In this document: piece by piece, positions 58,760-64,000 of the stretch
Layout: each line of letters starts with the position of its first letter
Position numbering within the stretch: the first letter of the stretch is position 1
NCBI GenBank assembly: GCA_024688885.1
Contig: JAILDV010000067.1
Coordinates: 62,001-126,000, forward strand
Length of the DNA stretch: 64,000 nucleotides
Source of the DNA: Bacteroidaceae bacterium
Lineage (GTDB): Bacteria; Bacteroidota; Bacteroidia; Bacteroidales; Bacteroidaceae
Direction of reading: 5' to 3'
Program-made: the position numbers and the translations under genes
Notes under the pieces: generated by a model
What the model saw: only the letters and a program-made list of their open reading frames with translations
What the model was told of the DNA's origin: nothing
Databases searched by the model: none

Positions 58760-59482
58760 ATGTTTTCTCTCTTCAATACAAAAAAGAAACTGGTTAACAC
58801 GGGAATTTTCAAGGGTGCAACAGATTGGCACAGCCACATCCTTCCCGGTGTTGATGATGGAATCCAAACGATGGAGGACTCCCTCGCAGTTCTTGCCTAT
58901 TATGAAAAGATAGGCATTCGTGAGGTGTGGCTCACTCCTCATATTATGGAGGATATTCCTAATATGGTGGAAGATTTACGTGAGCGTTTTCAAGAGTTGC
59001 AGGGCGCCTATCAGGGAACTGTAAAGCTGAATTTGGCTGCAGAGAACATGATGGACAATCTGTTCAACGAGCGTTTGGATGCCAATGATCTCCTGCCAAT
59101 AGGACCGAAGGGCGACCATCTTTTGGTTGAGACCTCCTATTATCAGCCGCCAATTGATTTGCATGGAACATTGAAACGCGTCAAGGAGAAGGGTTATCAA
59201 CCCATTCTTGCCCATCCTGAGCGTTATCGCTACATGAGTGATTCAGATTATGATTATCTGTATGCCAAGGGCGTGAAGTTGCAGATGAACATTGTGTCAT
59301 TGGCAGGTGGTTATGGAAGGTCTGCACAGGAAAAAGCGCAGGCAATGCTGATGAAAGGTTATTATAGCTTCTTTGGCTCTGACCTTCACAATCTGTCAAA
59401 CTTTCAGCAAGCCATCAATACCAAGGCATTGAAGAAAGAGACAGCCGCTCTTCTTCCACGCATACAGAACATGATTTTCTAA
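58760..59482 (+). CDS. CpsB/CapC-type PHP protein-tyrosine phosphatase
   Basis: The product is 240 aa. The PHP metal site is visible in TDWHSHILPGVDDG (21-34, His24, His26, Asp32), in EVWLTPHIMEDIP, in LLVETSYYQPP, in PILAHPERYRYM and in FFGSDLHN. In capsule systems this enzyme dephosphorylates the tyrosine kinase that controls polymer export. No such kinase is encoded in the window, so the partner must be elsewhere. The gene lies 34 bp after the Wzz-type gene. Confidence 0.92.
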   Translation: MFSLFNTKKKLVNTGIFKGATDWHSHILPGVDDGIQTMEDSLAVLAYYEKIGIREVWLTPHIMEDIPNMVEDLRERFQELQGAYQGTVKLNLAAENMMDNLFNERLDANDLLPIGPKGDHLLVETSYYQPPIDLHGTLKRVKEKGYQPILAHPERYRYMSDSDYDYLYAKGVKLQMNIVSLAGGYGRSAQEKAQAMLMKGYYSFFGSDLHNLSNFQQAINTKALKKETAALLPRIQNMIF

Positions 59483-59534
59483 GAGATTGGTTTCTTCCAT
59501 CTCTTTATTTCGGAATACCATCATCCTCCTCGAG

Positions 59535-60101
59535 TCAATCTCGCAGGAGGATGATGCTTTCATTACCCATGTTGAAGATGAGGTCAATAATGGAAAGGTT
59601 GGGAATAAAGCCGTGCTTTTGCTGAAACACCTGATAATACGGTTTTGAAAGGAAGGCAGGCGTGGAAGTAATGCCTGTATAGGCTTCCGTTCTTTGTGGA
59701 ATGAAAGGAATGTCAAGCAGTTCGCAGCATTTGGCTGTGATGGCTTCGTTGAAATCCATGAGAAATGTCCATGGACGTTCATAGAACGGGCGGAAATCAT
59801 CCTGCAAATACTCGAAGAAAGGGGAGTTGAAGTAGGATGTTTCCAGCGCATACCAATGTTGGTGCTGCCAATCAAGATGTGTGCTGATACGCACATCCTT
59901 CATCAAACATTTTCCTTCCACAAAAGTGCTCTTGTCAATGGGGATGGAAAGATTCAAAAGACCGTTCGGTGAGTCAATGGTGCAACGATTGCGAATGGTC
60001 TGCTTTTGGTAGTGCTCATATTGTTCAATGAAAATTGGTTCGTCAGTCATAAGGCTGACGAACCAACTGATGGGGGGAAGATATGCACTTGGAAGTACCA
60101 A
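59535..60101 (-). CDS. WbqC-like family protein
   Basis: The product is 188 aa from a TTG at 60101 that lies at the edge of a heptamer tract. The family core is present: LPSAYLPPISWF (3-14), FIEQYEHYQKQTIRNRCTID, LNLSIPI, ISTHLDWQHQHWYALETSYFNSPFFEYL and YYQVFQQKHGFIPNLSIIDLIFN. WbqC proteins occur in O-antigen or cell-wall loci and next to signal-peptidase genes in Bacteroidota; the reaction is unknown. It follows lepB by 49 bp of heptamers. Confidence 0.88.
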   Translation of the reverse strand: MVLPSAYLPPISWFVSLMTDEPIFIEQYEHYQKQTIRNRCTIDSPNGLLNLSIPIDKSTFVEGKCLMKDVRISTHLDWQHQHWYALETSYFNSPFFEYLQDDFRPFYERPWTFLMDFNEAITAKCCELLDIPFIPQRTEAYTGITSTPAFLSKPYYQVFQQKHGFIPNLSIIDLIFNMGNESIILLRD

Positions 60102-60150
60102 TTCTCAATTATCAATTTTCAACTCTTAACTCTTAACTCTCAACTCTAAA
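60099..60150. repeat. Heptamer tract between lepB and WbqC genes
   Basis: 7-mers CAATTCT, CAATTAT, CAATTTT, CAACTCT, TAACTCT, TAACTCT and CAACTCT fill the gap from the lepB stop to the WbqC start. Confidence 0.8.
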
Positions 60151-61638
60151 CTATTTAATGTTGTCCACCCATGTGAACAATCTGCTCCAGCGCACTCCAT
60201 GCGATTTGCCGTAGCGGTCAGTGATGAGGGAGAGCCAGATAAACAGCGGTTTGCCCACCACATGATCTTCTGGAACAAAGCCCCAATAACGGCTATCTGC
60301 TGAGTTGTGGCGGTTGTCACCCATCATCCAATAGTAGTCCATTTTGAAGGTGTAGGAGTCCGTGGCTTTGCCGTTGATGTAAATCTTGCCATCCTTCACC
60401 TCCAGCTGGTTATTCTCATACACACGGATGGGGCGCTCGTAGATGGGGAGATTGTCGAGCGTCAACTTCACACTCTCTCCCTTTGCGGGAATCCAGATTG
60501 GACCATAATTGTCTCGTGTCCAACCATATTGTCGGTTGAGCGGATAAAGGTTACCCCAATAACCGTCCTTGATTTCTACGACGCTGTCACAGAATTCCTT
60601 GTTGGCTCTCAGTGCCTCCACAGCCATGTGGGTGAGTGGAATGCCCTGATTGTGGTCAAGAATCTTGTCGCGGTCTTCATCGCTGATGTTCAGTTGCTCG
60701 CACATGTCGTCGGTGAGCACTTGTCCGTCACGTGTATATACTTTATAGTTGAACTGCGCAAATGTGGGCGTTTCCTGCTTCTTTCCGTCCACGAAGATGA
60801 TTTTGTCCTTGATTTCCAAAGTCTGACCAGGCAGACCTACGCAACGCTTCACATAGTTCTCCCTGCGGTCGGCAGGACGAGTGGTCACGCTACCATAGAC
60901 GTTGGTTTTTGTTGCCACAATCTGTTTGCCGATGCCGTATAGCTGATCCCACATCTTTTGCTGTTCGTCTGCAGGAAGCGTTTCCATCAGTGGCACCTCA
61001 TATCCCTGCTCATCGGCAGCCAGACATCCCTCCTGAAAGCAGAGGCTGTAATAGTCACCGTTGTATGCAACAGCCACGGTATCACCGGCAGGGTAGTTGA
61101 ACACTACAATGTCGCCATATTCCACCTTGCCGAAGCCCTTCACACGACGATACTCCCATTGTGGCCATTCGATGTAGGACTTGCAGTTCAGCATCGGGAT
61201 GGTGTGTTGTGTCAGCGGCATAGTGAGTGGCGTCTGTGGAATGCGTGGACCATAACTCATCTTGCTCACCAACAGGAAGTCACCAGTCATCAGCGTCTTC
61301 TCCAGCGAAGAAGATGGAATCTGGTAGTTCTGGAAGAAGAAGTTGTTGACGAAATAGACAGCCACCAGTGCGAACACGATGGCATCCACCCAACTCATGA
61401 TGGTGCGTGCGATGTCACTTTCCAATTCTTTCCACCATGTCCACTTGATTTTCTTGCTGATGTAGGCATCGTAGATGAACGGAACCACAATCAGTCCCCA
61501 CCATGACTTCACCCAATAGAGGAAAGCCAAGTAGCAGACAGTTGCCACACCGAATTTCACCCATTTCCATCCTGCCCATGCAGGTTTATTGTTCTCACCA
61601 GAACGTGTCTTCTTGAAATCTTTATAGTTGAAAGCCAT
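60151..61638 (-). CDS. lepB: Signal peptidase I, large Bacteroidota type
   Basis: The product is 495 aa against about 324 in E. coli. Two N-terminal hydrophobic segments lie at about 27-58. The transmembrane helix at about 83-103 precedes the catalytic Ser111 in QIPSSSLEKTLMTGD. The general-base Lys264 lies in NYVKRCVGLPGQTLEI, and box E reads MGDNRHNSADSRYWGFVPEDHVVG. The insert between the Ser and Lys boxes (about 131-255) is longer than usual. The enzyme removes signal peptides at the outer face of the inner membrane. It lies 5 bp after dapB. Confidence 0.96.
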   Translation of the reverse strand: MAFNYKDFKKTRSGENNKPAWAGWKWVKFGVATVCYLAFLYWVKSWWGLIVVPFIYDAYISKKIKWTWWKELESDIARTIMSWVDAIVFALVAVYFVNNFFFQNYQIPSSSLEKTLMTGDFLLVSKMSYGPRIPQTPLTMPLTQHTIPMLNCKSYIEWPQWEYRRVKGFGKVEYGDIVVFNYPAGDTVAVAYNGDYYSLCFQEGCLAADEQGYEVPLMETLPADEQQKMWDQLYGIGKQIVATKTNVYGSVTTRPADRRENYVKRCVGLPGQTLEIKDKIIFVDGKKQETPTFAQFNYKVYTRDGQVLTDDMCEQLNISDEDRDKILDHNQGIPLTHMAVEALRANKEFCDSVVEIKDGYWGNLYPLNRQYGWTRDNYGPIWIPAKGESVKLTLDNLPIYERPIRVYENNQLEVKDGKIYINGKATDSYTFKMDYYWMMGDNRHNSADSRYWGFVPEDHVVGKPLFIWLSLITDRYGKSHGVRWSRLFTWVDNIK

Positions 61639-61643
61639 TTTAC

Positions 61644-62399
61644 TTAAAACTTAAATAGGTCGTCTGTGCTCAGCAGTCCTTCGTGCTGGGCGGTGAATTC
61701 TGCTGCGATGACAGCGCCGAGGGCAAACCCCTGGCGGGAATGCGCATCGTGCGTAATCGTGATTTGGTCAGCCTCGCTGTTCCATGTGATGGAGTGGATA
61801 CCCGGCACCTCTCCGCGACGGATAGAACTGATGGGCAGCAAATCGGCAGCCACTTCGTCACTTCCCTCCACCGTTCCGTCTGGCTGTTGCAGGTAGCCCA
61901 TCGTCCAGTCTTTCTTGCGGTCAAGGCGTTCCACAATCTGCTCAGCCAAAGTGATGCCCGTGCCTGACGGGTGATCGAGTTTGTGGATGTGGTGCGTCTC
62001 TTCTTCCTTCACGTCATATTGCGGGAACTGGTTCATGATGCTTGCCAGATATTTGTTGACGGCACTGAAGATAGCCACGCCAATCGAGTAGTTACTTGCC
62101 CAGAAAAGAGTCTTTCCACCCTCCGTGCATGCCTTCTTCACATCATCAACGTGTTCTTTCAGCCATCCGGTGCTGCCGCTCACCACTTTCACGCCAGCCT
62201 TCCATGCCTTCAGGTAGTTACCATAGGCAGTCTGTGGTGTGGTGAACTCGATGGCAACATCTGCGCTGGCAAATGCCTCGCTTTCAAATTCCTCCTGATT
62301 GTCAATGTCGATGATGCTCACGATTTCGTGACCACGGCTCAAGGCAATCTGTTCTATCATCTTGCCCATCTTGCCGTATCCTATCAATGCTATTTTCAT
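61644..62399 (-). CDS. dapB: 4-Hydroxy-tetrahydrodipicolinate reductase
   Basis: The product is 251 aa. The NAD(P) loop is ALIGYGKMGKMIEQ (4-17). The substrate and catalytic segment ETHHIHKLDHPSGTGITLAE carries the His/Lys pair and the SGT motif. It makes tetrahydrodipicolinate for lysine and peptidoglycan DAP. It is slightly shorter than enterobacterial DapB (about 270), as usual in the phylum. With ddh at 31268 it defines a two-step route to meso-DAP. It leads a run with lepB and the WbqC gene. Confidence 0.96.
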   Translation of the reverse strand: MKIALIGYGKMGKMIEQIALSRGHEIVSIIDIDNQEEFESEAFASADVAIEFTTPQTAYGNYLKAWKAGVKVVSGSTGWLKEHVDDVKKACTEGGKTLFWASNYSIGVAIFSAVNKYLASIMNQFPQYDVKEEETHHIHKLDHPSGTGITLAEQIVERLDRKKDWTMGYLQQPDGTVEGSDEVAADLLPISSIRRGEVPGIHSITWNSEADQITITHDAHSRQGFALGAVIAAEFTAQHEGLLSTDDLFKF

Positions 62400-62442
62400 C
62401 TTTCTTTCCTTTGTTTTGGGTATGATTTCATTAAAAACAATG

Positions 62443-62450
62443 CAAAGATA
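62443..62450 (-). promoter_or_regulatory. -7 element of dapB
   Basis: TATCTTTG on the minus strand, 43 bp before the ATG. No clear -33. Confidence 0.5.
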
Positions 62451-62472
62451 GTGAAAAGTTAGGAGTTTTTAT

Positions 62473-62480
62473 TACCTTTG
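62473..62480 (+). promoter_or_regulatory. -7 element of the DUF2851 gene
   Basis: TACCTTTG lies 22 bp before the ATG and 22 bp from the divergent dapB box. No clear -33. Confidence 0.5.
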
Positions 62481-62502
62481 AACAAATTTTAATGCAAAAC
62501 CT

Positions 62503-63813
62503 ATGGAACAACTGCTTCATTATACATGGAAACATAAGATTTTCCCACTGTGCGAGTTACGAACGACTGACGGGCGTCTTTTGGAGGTGCTCAATCCAGG
62601 CATCCACAACACTGATGCTGGTCCTGACTTCACGGGGGCGAAAATAAAGTTGGACGGCATCGAGTGGGTGGGTAATGTGGAGTTGCACCTGAAGACCAGC
62701 GACTGGTTTCGCCATCATCACGACACAGATGCTGCCTACGACAACATCATTCTCCATGTGGCGAGTGAGATAGATTGCTCTCTTCACTATCCCAATGGCC
62801 GGGAGATTCCGCAGTTGCAGTTGGAAGTGCCCTCATATGTGAGAGAGAATTATGCCGAATTGAGTCATAACGACTGCCGTCCTCCCTGCCGCAATGTGAT
62901 AGGTGACCTCTCTACTTTCCTCGTACACAATTGGATGACATCCCTTACTTTAGAACGCTTCGAAGAACGCACTCGCCAAATCATGCAGCGTCGCGAAGCC
63001 CTCGACAAGAATTGGGAAGACACCCTCTTCGTCACGCTTGCCCGCAACTTCGGTTTTGGCATCAATGGCGACGCTTTCGAGCAGTGGGCTCAATCAATCC
63101 CGATGAGTGCTGTCGGCAAGCATCGTGACAATCTTTTCCAAATCGAGGCGATTTTCTTTGGACAGGCAGGGCTTCTTGAAGCAGATTACGAAGATGAGTA
63201 TTATCAAAGCCTTCAAAAGGAATATCGTTATCTGCGCCAGAAATTCACTCTTACTCCCATTGAGACCAGTGCGTGGAAGTTTTTACGACTTCGACCTCAG
63301 AATTTCCCCCACATTCGCATTGCCCAGCTCGCTATGCTTTACTATGAACAGCGGCTCAATCTCTCCCGATTGCTCAATGCACAGAATCTCAATGAAGTCA
63401 GCGCCCTTCTTCTCACCCATGTGAGCGACTATTGGCGTACACACTACACCTTCGCCTCTCAACCCACCAAACCTGTTGAGAAAACCCTATCGCCTTCCTC
63501 CATCCAGCTCGTTGTCATCAACAGTGTCGCTCCCATGCTCTTTGCTTATGGCAAGTACAAGTCTGACCAACACCTCTTCGACCGAGCTTTCACCCTATGG
63601 GAACAGCTAAAACCGGAGAACAACGCCATCATTCGCGATTGGGCGTCAGCAGGCATCACTTGTGAAAATGCTGCCGACTCCCAAGCCCTCATTCAGCTGC
63701 ATCGCAACTACTGCCAACGTCGCGACTGTCTGCGTTGCAAGTTTGGCTACGAATATATCCGTCGCACTCCCGGCTTTCTTCGCGAAGACGAAATCCCCAC
63801 CGACACCCTCTGA
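62503..63813 (+). CDS. DUF2851 family protein
   Basis: The product is 436 aa. The conserved N-terminus MEQLLHYTWKHKIFP, NTDAGPDFTGAKIKLDGIEWVGNVELHLKTSDW, the central TLARNFGFGINGDAFEQWA and the Cys-rich end CQRRDCLRCKFGYEYIRR identify the family. It is found almost only in Bacteroidota. The start region (VLNPG, NTDAGPDF, GNVELH) recalls a nuclease-like core, but no activity has been shown to my knowledge. No signal peptide is present. It is the last gene in the window. Confidence 0.9.
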   Translation: MEQLLHYTWKHKIFPLCELRTTDGRLLEVLNPGIHNTDAGPDFTGAKIKLDGIEWVGNVELHLKTSDWFRHHHDTDAAYDNIILHVASEIDCSLHYPNGREIPQLQLEVPSYVRENYAELSHNDCRPPCRNVIGDLSTFLVHNWMTSLTLERFEERTRQIMQRREALDKNWEDTLFVTLARNFGFGINGDAFEQWAQSIPMSAVGKHRDNLFQIEAIFFGQAGLLEADYEDEYYQSLQKEYRYLRQKFTLTPIETSAWKFLRLRPQNFPHIRIAQLAMLYYEQRLNLSRLLNAQNLNEVSALLLTHVSDYWRTHYTFASQPTKPVEKTLSPSSIQLVVINSVAPMLFAYGKYKSDQHLFDRAFTLWEQLKPENNAIIRDWASAGITCENAADSQALIQLHRNYCQRRDCLRCKFGYEYIRRTPGFLREDEIPTDTL

Positions 63814-63864
63814 ATCAGCCTTCTTCCAGAGCCTCGCTGACGGAACTTCCACATCCCCTTTAGG

Positions 63865-64000
63865 GGTCAGACTCTCACCTGTACCATAGGTGAGAGTCTG
63901 ACCTATGACATAGGTGAGACTCTCACCCCTTTTGAGGTAACGACAGCGGGGTGTGGACACTACACGAGAAAAGGCTGACCTACCTATGTAAGTCAGCCTT
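63865..64000. repeat. Nested inverted repeats at the right edge
   Basis: GGTCAGACTCTCACCT (63865-63880) and AGGTGAGAGTCTGACC (63888-63903) are perfect 16-bp arms. GGTGAGA-C-TCTCACC (63913-63927) is a further palindrome reusing the same words. AAGGCTGAC (63971-63979) and GTCAGCCTT (63992-64000) form another hairpin at the window end. Confidence 0.8.

Noticed and set aside
63646-63960. Minus-strand frame over the end of DUF2851 and the terminal repeats.
   Set aside because: The frame is open because of the repeats and antisense overlap; the peptide has no recognisable domain.

Overview
The window comes from a chromosome of the order Bacteroidales, most likely Prevotella or a close relative. 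Many intergenic gaps carry the Bacteroidota promoter form, TTTG then about 19-23 bp then TAnnTTTG. Signal peptides often end in AQ. Gene families and gene orders typical of this phylum recur: the fused secDF, the miaB-ftsX-DUF3098-uppP-truB-queA-folK run, coaBC with DUF4835 and recN, the glycine-lipid genes glsA and glsB, and DUF2851. I saw no rRNA, tRNA, transposase, integrase or CRISPR array. Genus assignment is inference.

Layout. 1-5 kb: a truncated TPR protein and an outer-membrane barrel, then greA, a HIT protein and a thioesterase. 5.3-7.6 kb (minus): Dabb protein, argB, an ECF sigma factor and a probable anti-sigma partner. 7.7-15.4 kb: ketopantoate reductase, a HAD phosphatase, an exported flavodoxin, an envelope barrel, a lipoprotein, RidA, an esterase-like protein and a degenerate sensor kinase. 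15.5-23.4 kb (minus): an eight-gene housekeeping run from miaB to a DPP IV peptidase. 23.5-36 kb: membrane proteins, HU, rhomboid, an EEP-family membrane protein, secDF, ddh, a lipoprotein, DUF2264, DUF3127 and dnaN. 36-44.6 kb: coaBC, DUF4835 and recN, interrupted by a minus-strand cassette. 44.6-50.5 kb: a pseudoprotease-TPR protein, a membrane TPR-HTH regulator and DUF4419. 50.5-55 kb (minus): exonuclease III, a CoA-transferase, glsB and glsA. 55-59.5 kb: polysaccharide export, chain-length and phosphatase genes. 59.5-64 kb: WbqC, lepB, dapB and DUF2851.

The most unusual locus is 37.4-41.6 kb. Two exported caspase-fold proteins flank a membrane-anchored thioredoxin, followed by a LURP-one/scramblase-like protein. 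Upstream lie a tiny Lpp-like lipoprotein and a TM2 protein. The whole set sits on the opposite strand between coaBC and DUF4835-recN. A strong hairpin terminator lies just before the first caspase, which suggests expression by read-through.

The second theme is short-period repeats at gene borders: heptamers, octamer palindromes, a 21-bp repeat made of three heptamers, and a 23-bp dyad array. Members of these families, or a similar GC-rich palindrome, appear to have entered coding frames in folK and the DPP IV gene without breaking them.
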